Shown: positions 16,780 through 25,964, counted from the stretch's first letter. The stretch: 50,241 bases of DNA from Candidatus Poribacteria bacterium (GCA_022821065.1 JAJEEK010000077.1:1-50241), one strand, 5' to 3'. A program made the numbers and translations. The notes: generated by a model from the sequence alone, not told the origin.

Positions 16780-16965
16780 TGCAAAACGAACCTTTTATTT
16801 TTTCGTATGTCTAATTGGGCAAGAAAGCCGTTCGCTTTCATCTATTTGTTGCAAATCGGTGCCTTGCCTATATTTGCAGCGTTCCGAGTATTACGGTCCT
16901 CCGAGAATTGAATGGTTCCGGATTTGAGCAGCATTCCGTTTACCCACGTGGTTTGGAGATAAGGT

Positions 16966-17586
16966 ATGTCCGTTGCAACCGTTACAGTTACCATGCAAAC
17001 TTATTCAGAGATAGACAACACACAAGAATTAGATAGCGCGCAGGAGCGTGAGATTGTTTTGCGCTGTCAAAAAGGTGACGCTGATGCGATGGGAACCCTT
17101 ATCATCGAGTATCAACATTGGGTTTACAACATCGCTTACGGTATACTCGGTCATCACCAGGATGCCGAAGATGTCGCGCAAGACGCTTTCCTCTCGGCAT
17201 GGGAGAACATCGGGAAATTTCAGTTCCGATCCCGATTCTCGACCTGGCTCTATCGTATCGTAAAAAACAAATGTCTTAATCATATTGACCAATACCAACG
17301 TCGAAAAACTGATCCGACAGAAATTGATGATTCACAGCCGTGGGTGCCGCTTGATACGTTAACACCCGAAGAAGAGGCACTGCGAACTGAAGAAAAGAAT
17401 ATCGTCCACGCTGCGCTCGCGAAACTTAAAGACAGCCACAGAGAAATTCTGATACTCAGAGAATTACGAGATCTATCTTACGAAGAAATATCAGAAATTT
17501 TAGGGTGTACCTTGGGACGAGTCAAATCTCGTTTACATGAGGCACGAAAAGCGTTAAAAGAAGAACTGGAGCGAGTTAAGTGGTAA
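16966..17586 (+). CDS. ECF-type RNA polymerase sigma factor
   Basis: The 206-residue protein has region 2 (about 45-110; DAEDVAQDAFLSAWENIGKF and RFSTWLYRIVKNKCL) and region 4 (about 145-198; LKDSHREILILRELRDLSYE then EISEILGCTLGRVKSRLHEA), the standard ECF/RpoE-like layout without region 3. GGAG lies 9 bases before the chosen ATG; MQTYSE ten codons later is possible. It is the first gene of a three-gene unit with a zinc-finger anti-sigma factor and an RseB-like protein, which together make an envelope-stress-type signalling set. No self-promoter motif was found in the 186 bases upstream. Confidence 0.95.
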   Translation: MSVATVTVTMQTYSEIDNTQELDSAQEREIVLRCQKGDADAMGTLIIEYQHWVYNIAYGILGHHQDAEDVAQDAFLSAWENIGKFQFRSRFSTWLYRIVKNKCLNHIDQYQRRKTDPTEIDDSQPWVPLDTLTPEEEALRTEEKNIVHAALAKLKDSHREILILRELRDLSYEEISEILGCTLGRVKSRLHEARKALKEELERVKW

Positions 17587-17616
17587 CACGTTTTACTACG
17601 ACTCTCGATAAAAAAT

Positions 17617-18381
17617 ATGAATCACAAATGCCTTCAAAACGAACTGTCTGCTTACATTGATAACGAATTAAGCTCGAAGAGGCACAAACAGGTTGAAGCA
17701 CATCTGCGTTCATGTGACGTGTGTGCCGAAATGCTATTGGTGTTCCAGAAGAATCGTCAAATGGTTGCTAACCTTTCGCGTCCCGTTTCATCCACGCTTA
17801 AGGATGCAGTGATGGCAAAGATACATGCGGAGTTTCAAGGTGAACTATCGGCTTATATTGATAACGAATTAGCACCGGCTATGCGCGCTCGGATGGAAAC
17901 GCATCTGCACGCCTGCAGCGAATGCTCCGATATGGTGTCAGCGTTCCGTGAGAATCGTGAGCGAGTCAAGCATATTGAACATCCGGCTCCAGCATCCATC
18001 AAAGATACAGTGATGGCAAAGATACACGAACAACAAGCAGCAGAAGCAGCTGTCGAGAAATCGACGCGGGCACCGTTGTTCGGAGATATAGGAAAATGGG
18101 TCCCGGACTTGGGTCGGTGGTTCTTCCGTCCTGTGACGGCGGGTGCGACGGCTGTTCTCACGCTCGCGTTGATTCTTGGCGCACTCTACTTCCAACCGAA
18201 CACACCGGAATACGATGAGACACTCGACTTCTATTTCGGACTCCATACGGAACAACTTACAGATAACCCGTTGAAATCAAACGTCGGCAGATCATTGGGT
18301 GAGGAATCTTCGTCTATAGAATCCATCGGCGAGACTGAGGAACTGTTTCTTGACCTCTACCTGGAAAATGTAGAACCTTAA
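17617..18381 (+). CDS. Membrane anti-sigma factor with duplicated zinc-finger (ZAS) domain
   Basis: The 254-residue protein carries two consecutive anti-sigma zinc fingers, each H-x25-H-x3-C-x2-C: H3/H29/C33/C36 and H70/H96/C100/C103. The repeat length is 67 residues and the halves are closely similar (LSAYIDNEL at 10-18 and 77-85; VMAKIH at 65-70 and 132-137). A single membrane span (about 174-192) leaves a short acidic extracytoplasmic tail of about 60 residues. It should hold the sigma factor encoded 30 bases upstream at the membrane. Two intact ZAS units in one chain is uncommon and looks like a recent internal duplication. Confidence 0.92.
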   Translation: MNHKCLQNELSAYIDNELSSKRHKQVEAHLRSCDVCAEMLLVFQKNRQMVANLSRPVSSTLKDAVMAKIHAEFQGELSAYIDNELAPAMRARMETHLHACSECSDMVSAFRENRERVKHIEHPAPASIKDTVMAKIHEQQAAEAAVEKSTRAPLFGDIGKWVPDLGRWFFRPVTAGATAVLTLALILGALYFQPNTPEYDETLDFYFGLHTEQLTDNPLKSNVGRSLGEESSSIESIGETEELFLDLYLENVEP

Positions 18382-18411
18382 TATCCGAACAGGTAACTGA
18401 TAGGTAAACCT

Positions 18412-19506
18412 ATGCGAACATATAAATATCTTATGCCCCATAGAGGTTTGCGATTTAAAGGCTTCTCGCTTTGGTTCACAATTTTAGCCGTTTTTCTGTG
18501 GCCCCCCCCTACACTTTTCGCTGATATAACTGTTCTCGAACGTATCGTTGAAGCGGAACGTACAGTCCATTATATCGGTGCCAGTTTGCGGACCTCCACT
18601 TCGCCGAGAGGCACAAGGACTTTTGAAGAACACGTCATCCATGTCCCAGGGGTTGCCTCTTATAGGAAGCTGCTATCTGTCGTTGGTGAACCGAGGCCGC
18701 CTGGTGCCCAGCGCAGTAGAGAGGAACATGAAAGAAATGATAGGCGAAGGGAACGCGATGGGAACGACAGAAATAACCGTTGGCGAGAACGGAGCGAATG
18801 GCGCGAGGTAAGAATCCCATTTTCCGAAGAAGCGATTAAACTGATTGGAGAGAATTATAACTTGGAGCATCGTCCGTCAGACGAAAAAATTGTCAATCAT
18901 GAGACAGACCTTTTAATTATTCGTCCGAAATTCGCCGGTAGACCGACAAAACATATCTTTTTCGCCCGTGAAAATGGGGTTATCCTTCGGGTGGAAGATT
19001 ATGATGCCGATGGCGTGCTACGCGAGATATTTGTCTATACGCGAATCAGTTTTAATGCGAAGGCTGTCGATGCCAAGTGGAAAGCCATCAAAAAAGATAT
19101 TAGACCGGAACAACGGCGCAGCCAACCGAGTTCGCTCGCTGAAGCCGAAAAAATTCTCAAAAGGAAGCCTGTCCAACCTGAATATGTGCCGCCGGGATTC
19201 CAGTTGCACGGTGTTCGGAAAATCAAAAGGAGAGAAAACAGCGTTTTTCTTGAATATACGGATGGATTGGTGAATTTCACACTTTTTGAAAAGACAGGCA
19301 AACCACCACGTTTGAATCCGAGAGAACAACGAGACGCAACTAAGATTGACATTGGCGGGGCAACTGTCTCTAAACATCGGTTTGGTCAGACGGACGCTTT
19401 CAGGTGGACGACTTCAGGTACCCATTTCATGTTGCTCGGCGAAATCCCTACCACCGAAATGCATAAGGTTGTGGAATCGATTATCAAGAAAGCAAACGTT
19501 AAATAA
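18412..19506 (+). CDS. MucB/RseB-like sigma factor regulatory protein
   Basis: The 364-residue exported protein follows a long basic N-terminus and signal segment (about 17-38). The region YIGASLRTSTSPRGTRTFEEH to RKLLSVVGEP (about 46-98) reads like the RseB N-terminal (LolA/LppX-like) domain, and PPGFQLHGVRKI...LEYTDGLVNFTLFEK (about 261-296) like its C-terminal domain. An Arg/Glu/Asn-rich insert (about 100-140) lies between. RseB proteins bind mislocalised envelope lipids or proteins and shield the anti-sigma factor from proteolysis; the gene's place after sigma and anti-sigma supports this. A run of eight C residues (18502-18509) lies in the signal-peptide codons. Confidence 0.78.
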   Translation: MRTYKYLMPHRGLRFKGFSLWFTILAVFLWPPPTLFADITVLERIVEAERTVHYIGASLRTSTSPRGTRTFEEHVIHVPGVASYRKLLSVVGEPRPPGAQRSREEHERNDRRRERDGNDRNNRWRERSEWREVRIPFSEEAIKLIGENYNLEHRPSDEKIVNHETDLLIIRPKFAGRPTKHIFFARENGVILRVEDYDADGVLREIFVYTRISFNAKAVDAKWKAIKKDIRPEQRRSQPSSLAEAEKILKRKPVQPEYVPPGFQLHGVRKIKRRENSVFLEYTDGLVNFTLFEKTGKPPRLNPREQRDATKIDIGGATVSKHRFGQTDAFRWTTSGTHFMLLGEIPTTEMHKVVESIIKKANVK

Positions 19507-19515
19507 GGAGAAACT

Positions 19516-20328
19516 ATGCAAATATTCAGTGCCGCTATGGTTGGCCTCATTGTTACAGGTCTGTTTTTCGCTGTCACTAACGTAGGTGCCGCTGACGAGA
19601 AGGCAGAACTCGAAAAATCACCGCGCCACGGTGAATGGGTTAAAATCACGACTGCTGATTCGCGGGTCGTCAACGCGTTTATCGTCTACCCAGAGGTGAA
19701 AGAACCGGCGACATCCATTATTGTTATCCACGAAATTTTTGGGTTAACCGACTGGATCCGACTTGTTGGCGATAAACTTGCGTCTGAAGGGTTCATCGCT
19801 ATTTGCCCCGATCTGCTTTCTGGTATGGGCCCCGAGGGCGGTGGTACAGAAAGTTTCGAGTCCGGTGATGATGTCCGACGCGCGATCCGGGAACTCCCTG
19901 CCGAGCAGGTCGCATCGGATCTGGATGCTGTCCAGAAGTATGTCCGAGAGTTGCCATCAACCAACGAAAAGGTTGCTGTTTCAGGATTCTGCTGGGGCGG
20001 TGGACAAACTTTCAGTTATGCTGTCCATTCCGATACGATCGCCGCTGGATTCGTGTTCTACGGTCGCGCTGCAGCACCGGAAGATATCCCCAAAATATCG
20101 GCACCCATATACGGTTTTTATGGCGAGAGCGATAACCGTATCAATGCCACGATTGATGCGACGAAAGCGGCTGCGGACGCTGCAAACGTCACGTACGAAC
20201 CTGTTATCTATGAAGGTGTCGGACACGCCTTCTTGCGGCGCGGGATGGGAGAAGATGCTGACGCAGCGAATAAAGTCGCCACCAAAGCCGCCTGGGAACG
20301 ATGGGTATCGTTGTTGCAAGGACTGTAA
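19516..20328 (+). CDS. Exported dienelactone hydrolase family protein
   Basis: The 270-residue alpha/beta hydrolase has a signal peptide (about 4-26, VGA-A) and the dienelactone hydrolase signature: HEIFG with E73, GFCWGG with the nucleophile Cys159, D206 in YGESDN and H237 in GVGHAF, giving a Cys-Asp-His triad. Family members hydrolyse dienelactones and other esters or lactones; periplasmic members of unknown substrate are common. The ribosome site is AAGGAG, 6 bases before the ATG. It starts 9 bases after the RseB-like gene and ends 9 bases before an SDR gene, so it may share the sigma operon's transcript. Confidence 0.9.
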   Translation: MQIFSAAMVGLIVTGLFFAVTNVGAADEKAELEKSPRHGEWVKITTADSRVVNAFIVYPEVKEPATSIIVIHEIFGLTDWIRLVGDKLASEGFIAICPDLLSGMGPEGGGTESFESGDDVRRAIRELPAEQVASDLDAVQKYVRELPSTNEKVAVSGFCWGGGQTFSYAVHSDTIAAGFVFYGRAAAPEDIPKISAPIYGFYGESDNRINATIDATKAAADAANVTYEPVIYEGVGHAFLRRGMGEDADAANKVATKAAWERWVSLLQGL

Positions 20329-20337
20329 GGTACAGAC

Positions 20338-21102
20338 ATGGCAAACCGGTTGAAAGATAAGATTGCTGTTATCACAGGTGCCGCACGTGGTATCGGTGCG
20401 AAGAGTGCGGAACTTTTCGCAAGAGAAGGCGCATCTGTCGCTATCTGGGACCTCAACGCCGAGCGCGGTGAACAGACTGCACAACAGATTCAAGATGCTG
20501 GTGGTACCGTCATCTTTTGCCGGTGCGATGTAACCGATGCTGCGCAGATTGAAAATGCTGTCAATCAGATCACATCCGAATTTGGCAATCCAAATGTGCT
20601 GTTCAACAACGCCGGTATCGCTGTCGTCGGTGAATTAGAAGAAATTTCTGAATCGGATTGGGATCGGCAATACGCCGTCAATGTAAAGAGTATCTACCTC
20701 GTCTCTCGTGCGATCCTTCCGTTGATGCGTGCAGCCGGTGGTGGTTCGATTATCAATATGGCAAGCGAATCTGCTTATGTGGGGTTTCCGATGCATCCTG
20801 CTTACACTTCTTCAAAAGCAGCCGTTGTACATCTTTCGCGGAGCATGGCTGTCCGTTATGCGGAAGACAACATCCGTGTCAACAGTCTATGTCCGGGTAC
20901 GATTAACACCGAACTCTACCAAGAATTCCTATCAAAGCAGCCCGATCCGGATGCGCTAAACAAAGAAATCAAAGAGATGCATCCTCTTGGCATCGGTGAA
21001 CCGGAAGACATTGCTTGGGCAGCGGTCTATTTAGCTTCCGATGAATCGAGATATATGACTGGGGCACCGATGCTCGTTGAAGGTGGAATCCTGTCCCTCT
21101 AA
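20338..21102 (+). CDS. Short-chain dehydrogenase/reductase (SDR)
   Basis: This 254-residue classical SDR has TGAARGIG (13-20), Asp38 at the end of beta-2 (favouring NAD(H)), NNAG (90-93), and the catalytic Ser143, Tyr156 and Lys160 (YTSSK). The C-terminal GAPMLVEGG is usual. It is cytoplasmic, and the substrate is not predictable. It starts 9 bases after the dienelactone hydrolase gene and its stop overlaps the convergent GT9 gene by 4 bases. Confidence 0.94.
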   Translation: MANRLKDKIAVITGAARGIGAKSAELFAREGASVAIWDLNAERGEQTAQQIQDAGGTVIFCRCDVTDAAQIENAVNQITSEFGNPNVLFNNAGIAVVGELEEISESDWDRQYAVNVKSIYLVSRAILPLMRAAGGGSIINMASESAYVGFPMHPAYTSSKAAVVHLSRSMAVRYAEDNIRVNSLCPGTINTELYQEFLSKQPDPDALNKEIKEMHPLGIGEPEDIAWAAVYLASDESRYMTGAPMLVEGGILSL

Positions 21103-22115
21103 ATGGCATCTGGTAACTTTCCCAAAGCGATGGAAATAGATTGCCACACCTCATCTACCGCAATTCCTTTCATACAGATATTGTCCTTACACTTATCGGT
21201 GAACTGTTTACATGGACTGCACGGCACGGCGTGGCGGATGGTTTGATGCATTGCACCGAGGGGTTGAAAGCGGATGTGATTACCGGGACCAAATAGAGAT
21301 ACAGTGGGTGTCCCTACTGCTGCGGCGATGTGCATGGGACCGGTGTCGTTGGTGAGGAAAAGCTCACACTGCTCAATACAAGCTGCTAACTGTCGAATCT
21401 GAAGATTACCAGCAAATGGGATCGCGGGTGCGTCCATGAGATCCACAACGGTCTGCACGAGTTCTGTCTCTTTTTGCCCACCGAAAACCAAGACCTTAGC
21501 GTTGAACTGCGACACGAGTCTATCCCCGATAGCGGCGAAGCGTTCAGGCATCCACTCGCGTAGTTTCCATCCGGCACCCGGAAAAAGTCCAATCTTTAAA
21601 GCCGTATCGATAACGCCTGCAGTATCAAGTCGTCTTGTTGCGTCTATACGTTCAGATTCCGAAAGAAATAACTCCAGCCGTTGATCCGTTGCGGGTATCC
21701 CGACTGCATGTAACAGGTCGAAATAGTGTGCTGTTGCGTGTTTGTTGCCTCGCTCTTGGACTCGGACGGTACAGAGTTTCCCTTTCCCGACACGTTCGGT
21801 GGCACCGCTGAAGTACATGAGCAACGCAGTGCGAAACTTCCGCTGGAGATCAATAGCCATTGTGAATTTCCGTTCCCGTAATTGCCGGATAACCCGCAAC
21901 ATTTCACGGGTATCCTTGTCTTTCGCCAGTCGGTCAAATGTAATTATTCCATTGAGATGTGGGTTTTCACGAAGGACATCTGCCGACTGTTTCGCGACAA
22001 GCATAGCAATATATGCATCTGGGAAACGCGCACGGACGGCTCGGATCGCCGGTGTTGTAAGCACAATATCGCCAAGGGAACTGAGTCGAATCAGCAGTAT
22101 TCTTTCGGAAGCCAT
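21099..22115 (-). CDS. Glycosyltransferase family 9 (heptosyltransferase-like)
   Basis: The 338-residue product begins ERILLIRLSSLGDIVLTTP, the GT9 signature, and ends its second domain with LTNDTGPMHIAAAVGTPTVSLFGPGN, also diagnostic. GT9 enzymes add heptoses to lipopolysaccharide core. I start at MASER because the ten codons of the longer frame (to 22145) read through an interspersed repeat seen again near 44640. The C-terminal stretch (CSPCKQFTDKCKDNICMKGI) carries four cysteines as in many WaaF/RfaF relatives. LPS assembly, and hence an outer membrane, is implied but not proved. Confidence 0.92.
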   Translation of the reverse strand: MASERILLIRLSSLGDIVLTTPAIRAVRARFPDAYIAMLVAKQSADVLRENPHLNGIITFDRLAKDKDTREMLRVIRQLRERKFTMAIDLQRKFRTALLMYFSGATERVGKGKLCTVRVQERGNKHATAHYFDLLHAVGIPATDQRLELFLSESERIDATRRLDTAGVIDTALKIGLFPGAGWKLREWMPERFAAIGDRLVSQFNAKVLVFGGQKETELVQTVVDLMDAPAIPFAGNLQIRQLAACIEQCELFLTNDTGPMHIAAAVGTPTVSLFGPGNHIRFQPLGAMHQTIRHAVPCSPCKQFTDKCKDNICMKGIAVDEVWQSISIALGKLPDAI

Positions 22116-22145
22116 TTGTCTAATGCATTGTCGGTTGTCAGTCAT

Positions 22146-22204
22146 CAGTTACCCTCTTGTGGCAGTGAAAGTATCTGTTAGCACCACAAGAACCCTCTTA
22201 ACTG
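22146..22204. repeat. Nested inverted-repeat element A
   Basis: An inner 7-bp stem (CTTGTGG 22156-22162 / CCACAAG 22184-22190) sits inside an outer pair (CAGTTA 22146-22151 / TAACTG 22199-22204). The flanks (TTGTCAGTCATCAGTTA on the left, repeated AACTGA-type units to about 22240 on the right) resemble element B at 44514-44646, so both appear to be copies of one interspersed family. Confidence 0.55.
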
Positions 22205-22238
22205 AAAACTGAAAGTGAAGCGAACCGATAACTGATAA

Positions 22239-23396
22239 CTATTCTACTACCTGTTTTTCAAGGTTGTTCAGTGCGTCTTCAATCAGGGCGTCCACATCTA
22301 AACCGGATTCTGCGTTCTCTAACTCAGCCAACGACGCGCGGGTGGCAGGATGCTTCGGTACAAAAAGCGAGCAACAGTCCTGATGCGGACGCGTGGATAC
22401 ATCATAGGTTCCTATCCGTTGTGCTTTTTCAATGATTTCAATCTTATCTTCACCGATAAGCGGACGAAGGATAGGAATTTCGGCGATCGCTTCAATCGTG
22501 CGGAGGTTCGTGAGCGTCTGCGAAGCGACTTGTGCGAGACTCTCACCCGTAACGAGAGCTTCCGCGTCAACCGTAGCAGCGACGCGCTGTGCGATACGCG
22601 TCATCATCCGTCGATACAACAGAACCCGGTACGGCGCGGGTGTTTCGGCGACAATGGTTTGCTGGAGATCGGCGAATGGTACGAGGTAGACAGTACTCCG
22701 ATAGTTGGATACCGCTAAAATCTCGGCAATTTCAATTACCTTCTCCAAAGAAGCCTTATCCGTATACGGGTAACTGTAGAAGTGGATAAAAACGGCTTTC
22801 GCACCACGTTTGATCATTTGCCATGCAGCGACGGGGGAATCAATCCCACCAGACAACATAACGAGTACCTTACCACTTACGCCGACGGGTAAGCCGCCAA
22901 TGCCCCGAATTTTCTCTGTGGAGATATATGCTGCGTTGTGTGTTATTTTTACCCAACAGGTCACGTCTGGGTTATGCATATCGGCACGTGCACAGGTCTC
23001 TTTGATAAGATACCCACCAACCTCGGCACTCACCTGCGGAGAGGTTAGCGGAAAAGTCTTGTCGGCGCGTCTCGTTTCAACTTTCAGGGATTCACAAGAG
23101 AGCCTTTGGATTTGTCGTAGTGCTGCTGTCTTAATCGCTGTGATATCCGGTTCGGTACGGCAGGATATCTCGAAATGTGCGATACCCATGACCTGATGTA
23201 GGCGTTTTTTAATTTCAGTAATATTAGCATGTTGTCCAAGATGCACGAGAATCCTATCGTGCAGCCGTTCAACTTCTGTGTACCCTGTCCCGCGGAGGGC
23301 AAGTTTGATATTGTTCGCGAGCCGTTTCTCAAAAAAAATCCTATTTTTCCCTTTGAGTCCAACCTCGGCGTAATGAATACTGAATAATTCTTCCAT
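22239..23396 (-). CDS. thiI: tRNA 4-thiouridine synthase / thiamine sulfur transferase ThiI
   Basis: The 385-residue protein has an N-terminal ferredoxin-like and THUMP region (1-165) with HYAEVGLKGKNRIFFEKRL, then the adenylating PP-loop SGGIDSP (182-188) and the late DCCSLFVPKHPATR typical of ThiI. It lacks the C-terminal rhodanese domain of the E. coli enzyme, as in Bacillus-type ThiI, so sulfur must come from a separate carrier. It adds sulfur at U8 of tRNA and may feed thiazole synthesis. It is transcribed leftwards, upstream of the GT9 gene. Confidence 0.95.
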   Translation of the reverse strand: MEELFSIHYAEVGLKGKNRIFFEKRLANNIKLALRGTGYTEVERLHDRILVHLGQHANITEIKKRLHQVMGIAHFEISCRTEPDITAIKTAALRQIQRLSCESLKVETRRADKTFPLTSPQVSAEVGGYLIKETCARADMHNPDVTCWVKITHNAAYISTEKIRGIGGLPVGVSGKVLVMLSGGIDSPVAAWQMIKRGAKAVFIHFYSYPYTDKASLEKVIEIAEILAVSNYRSTVYLVPFADLQQTIVAETPAPYRVLLYRRMMTRIAQRVAATVDAEALVTGESLAQVASQTLTNLRTIEAIAEIPILRPLIGEDKIEIIEKAQRIGTYDVSTRPHQDCCSLFVPKHPATRASLAELENAESGLDVDALIEDALNNLEKQVVE

Positions 23397-23477
23397 AATT
23401 TTAATTTTCTTATGTTATAAAGTCTTTGGCAAGACACATGCAAGATCGAGGCAATTTCTATGAACTTTTGGCGAAGC

Positions 23478-24158
23478 TTATGAAGCACAAACAGCATCCG
23501 TTAAATTAAAATGGAGTTTCGCTACTTCTCCTAACGCTTTCGTGCCGTGCATTTTAACGAATTCTTTGCCTGCTTCCACAACCTGATACGCACCCCGCGG
23601 TAAACTAATTTCGTATTTTTCGGATAGCGTATCCATCCCAGTTAGAAAAGCATCGCGGGCGATAATGGAGGCTGCTGCGACAGCTATATCACGTTCCGCT
23701 TTTGTTACCTGTTTTATTTCCATTCCCAGTGGCGCGAGGGCAACGCCTCGCTCGGCGAGTTGTTGTTTGATAAGAATATCCTTAGCAAATTTATCGACAA
23801 GGGCATGTCTCGCATCTACTCGGTTTGCTAATGTGTGGATCGCTTCGGCATGGAGTGATGCAAGCAGATGATTGAGGTTTTGACCGCGCTTGCGGAGCGT
23901 ATCGTAAAGCGAATTGTATTCTATCGGCATCTTTTCCACGACAACGATATGCCGTTCATAATCACTGTACATGAGTTCGGCGATGCTGCGGATACGGCGA
24001 TTTGACAATGTTTTCCCATCAGTAATACCTAAATTTGATAAATTGTCAAGGATGTCTGCGTTCACGTAGAATGCTGCGACAACGAGTGGACCAAAATAAT
24101 CACCTTTTCCTGCTTCATCTGTGCCGATCCATGCGTTCCAGTTGTGTATCGCGTTCAT
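23478..24158 (-). CDS. rnhC: Ribonuclease HIII-type enzyme
   Basis: The 226-residue protein opens with GTDEAGKGDYFGPLVVAA (12-29), the DE-x-GKGD signature that separates RNase HIII from HII (D14, E15 catalytic). ITDGKTLS and AERDIAVAAASIIARDAF further match type 2 RNases H. It lacks the N-terminal TBP-like substrate-binding domain of most RNase HIII enzymes, so it is shorter than the usual 300 or so residues. It removes RNA from RNA/DNA hybrids during replication and repair. It lies 81 bp upstream of thiI on the same strand. Confidence 0.88.
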   Translation of the reverse strand: MNAIHNWNAWIGTDEAGKGDYFGPLVVAAFYVNADILDNLSNLGITDGKTLSNRRIRSIAELMYSDYERHIVVVEKMPIEYNSLYDTLRKRGQNLNHLLASLHAEAIHTLANRVDARHALVDKFAKDILIKQQLAERGVALAPLGMEIKQVTKAERDIAVAAASIIARDAFLTGMDTLSEKYEISLPRGAYQVVEAGKEFVKMHGTKALGEVAKLHFNLTDAVCAS

Positions 24159-24204
24159 TTACCCCGCCAGATTCTATTAGTTTTAATTTCTTGACTTTTT
24201 AGGT

Positions 24205-24774
24205 TTATACCGAATTTTGAAGTGCGGCGAACTCTGTGACTTGTTTACCGACGGCTTTGACGCGTTCTGCTAACTTCGCGTCGTGCAGATTACCATTCAC
24301 ATCAAACGCCTGCGATGCGTTCGGAATAGATGCGTCTTTCGGAACGACCCAAGCGCGCAATGCAGTGCCGACTGTGCGTAACATAGAGAGCGCGTTTACG
24401 GCGCCCTTCCGTCCACCAGAGACACCGACGAGTCCGATGACCTTATTCTCAAATTCATCAAACCCCATAAGGTCGAGTGCACTTTTAAGGACACCACTGA
24501 ATCCACCGTGATATTCCGGAGAGCCGAGGATGATACCGTGTGCGCGTTTCACCTTTTCGCGCAGTTTGGACACGCCGGGTGGATAGTCAGCTTCGTTCGC
24601 AACGGAACCTTGAAAGACGAGTTCATACTCGTTAAGCCGAAGCATTTCAACCTCAGCACCGGCATCCTTTGCCCCGGAGAGCGCGATCTGGAGCGCGGTG
24701 TGTGTTGAACTGCCTTCCCGTAGGCTACCGCAGATAGCGACAACATAAATGGACTGGTCACTCGGACTTTTCAT
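24205..24774 (-). CDS. NADPH-dependent FMN reductase family protein
   Basis: The 189-residue flavodoxin-fold enzyme has CGSLREGSSTH (about 14-24) for FMN phosphate binding and GSPEYHGGFSG (about 79-89) for the isoalloxazine ring, the standard pair in this family. GVSGGRKGA follows. AAAGGAAG lies just before the ATG. It would reduce FMN, quinones or azo compounds; the substrate is not predictable. It is the first visible leftward gene before rnhC, 46 bp away. Confidence 0.93.
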   Translation of the reverse strand: MKSPSDQSIYVVAICGSLREGSSTHTALQIALSGAKDAGAEVEMLRLNEYELVFQGSVANEADYPPGVSKLREKVKRAHGIILGSPEYHGGFSGVLKSALDLMGFDEFENKVIGLVGVSGGRKGAVNALSMLRTVGTALRAWVVPKDASIPNASQAFDVNGNLHDAKLAERVKAVGKQVTEFAALQNSV

Positions 24775-25175
24775 TTCGAGTCTTCCTTTCAGAATAGTCT
24801 ACCGCATAACTGGAGCCGAAACACAGATGGACGCATGTTAATTGTGGCTATTCACCGAAGGTTTCTGAATTGCCTCTTAGCATAGCATAGCGAGCGCGAG
24901 ATGTCAAAAGATTTTAACCACTGTGAAACACCCATAAGAGTTGTACAAATGCGCTACTATTATAGCACATCCGAAATCAGACATCATCTGTTTTTTATTT
25001 TACAATAAGAAAATGAGGAATCAGATTTTTGTTGACATATTTAAGTCTTTTTTTTATAATGACTTTGTGCGTTGAAACGCGGGCATTCTTTGTCCAAAAG
25101 GGCGGTTGTAAACCGCTAAAAAATAAACTGCTTGCATAGCACTTTAATCTATTTTAGACACGAGGAGATTTACGC
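24775..25175. other. Divergent intergenic region with LamG1 promoter
   Basis: These 401 bases contain no gene. The last 200 are the LamG1 upstream region, which reappears in diverged form before LamG2 (near 26040-26251), including the block CATC-C-GAAAT-AGA-ATCATCT and the GCTTGCATAGCAC stretch. The first half shows nothing clear apart from a weak TATAAT on the minus strand that lacks a -35 box. Confidence 0.55.
25032..25060 (+). promoter_or_regulatory. Consensus promoter of LamG gene 1 with T8 spacer tract
   Basis: TTGACA (25032-25037), 17-base spacer, TATAAT (25055-25060). The spacer ends in a run of eight T (25048-25055) that overlaps the first base of the -10 box. Transcription would leave a leader of about 110 bases before the ATG at 25176. 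Confidence 0.85.
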
Positions 25176-25964
25176 ATGCGTTTAATCATGTATCTATTCG
25201 CCGTTGCGTTATTAATATTAGGCAGTGCTTTCACTACATACGCCGAAGTTCAAGACGAAGGCTTAATTCTTTACTTCAGCTTTGATGAAGCATCGGGTAA
25301 TACAGTTAAAGACGAAACCGGTGGCGGAAATGATGGCTTAATTACTGGCGCGGATATTGCTACTGATGAAGTCGTTCACGGTAAAGGGTCGTTGTACTGC
25401 GACGATGGTGGTGATGGTGTAACCGTCGAATCCTTTCCGGCATTGGAAAATTATCAAGACAATTCCTATCTCTTTTGGCTCAATTTCACCGTGCCGGGCA
25501 CCGGGGGTTGGGATCAAATCATCGCGAAAAAAGCACCCGGTTCTGACCGTTCACCCGGTATCTGGACCTGTAATCGCGTAACTTTGCACATCCACTACCG
25601 TTTCAATCCGGGGAACGCTGGAAGTCTTTGTGTCGGGCCCGAGGGCGAAGGTGACGAATTCGCAACCGGCGACTGGCATCACATCGCGGGGGTCAAAGAG
25701 GGTACTAATTTCAAATTTTATATTGATGGCGAAGTCGTTGACGAACAGACCGTTCCGGCAAGCCACGTACAAGGTGAAGAGAAACTTTATATCGGTCAAA
25801 CGAATTATAACTCTGCGAAGTTTTACCTTGATGAACTTTTTGTCTATGATAGAGCCCTCAGTGCTGATGAGGTTTCAGATATTATGTCGGGAGCACTGAC
25901 ACCTGTTGAACCCAAAGACAAACTTTCTACGACGTGGGGACAGCTCAAAACGCGTCATGACTAA
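25176..25964 (+). CDS. Secreted LamG-domain protein 1
   Basis: The 262-residue protein has a signal peptide (about 3-24, TYA-E) and one LamG/concanavalin-like domain (about 29-240) with GLILYFSFDEASGN at its start, SYLFWLNF, a repeated HIHYRFNPGNAG stretch, FKFYIDGEVVDEQ and LDELFVYDRALSADEV at its end. The C-terminal tail ends KLSTTWGQLKTRHD, a motif shared with both neighbours. GAGGAG lies 8 bases before the ATG. It is the first of three tandem paralogues with high identity. LamG domains bind glycans or proteins; a surface role is inferred. Confidence 0.93.
   Translation: MRLIMYLFAVALLILGSAFTTYAEVQDEGLILYFSFDEASGNTVKDETGGGNDGLITGADIATDEVVHGKGSLYCDDGGDGVTVESFPALENYQDNSYLFWLNFTVPGTGGWDQIIAKKAPGSDRSPGIWTCNRVTLHIHYRFNPGNAGSLCVGPEGEGDEFATGDWHHIAGVKEGTNFKFYIDGEVVDEQTVPASHVQGEEKLYIGQTNYNSAKFYLDELFVYDRALSADEVSDIMSGALTPVEPKDKLSTTWGQLKTRHD

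Noticed and set aside
19763..20353. 196-codon + strand frame inside the dienelactone hydrolase gene
   Set aside because: It is out of frame with a gene whose catalytic triad is intact, and shows no family features.
22116..22145. Ten-codon N-terminal extension of the GT9 protein
   Set aside because: These codons read through repeat sequence that also occurs near 44640, and the family start is at MASER.
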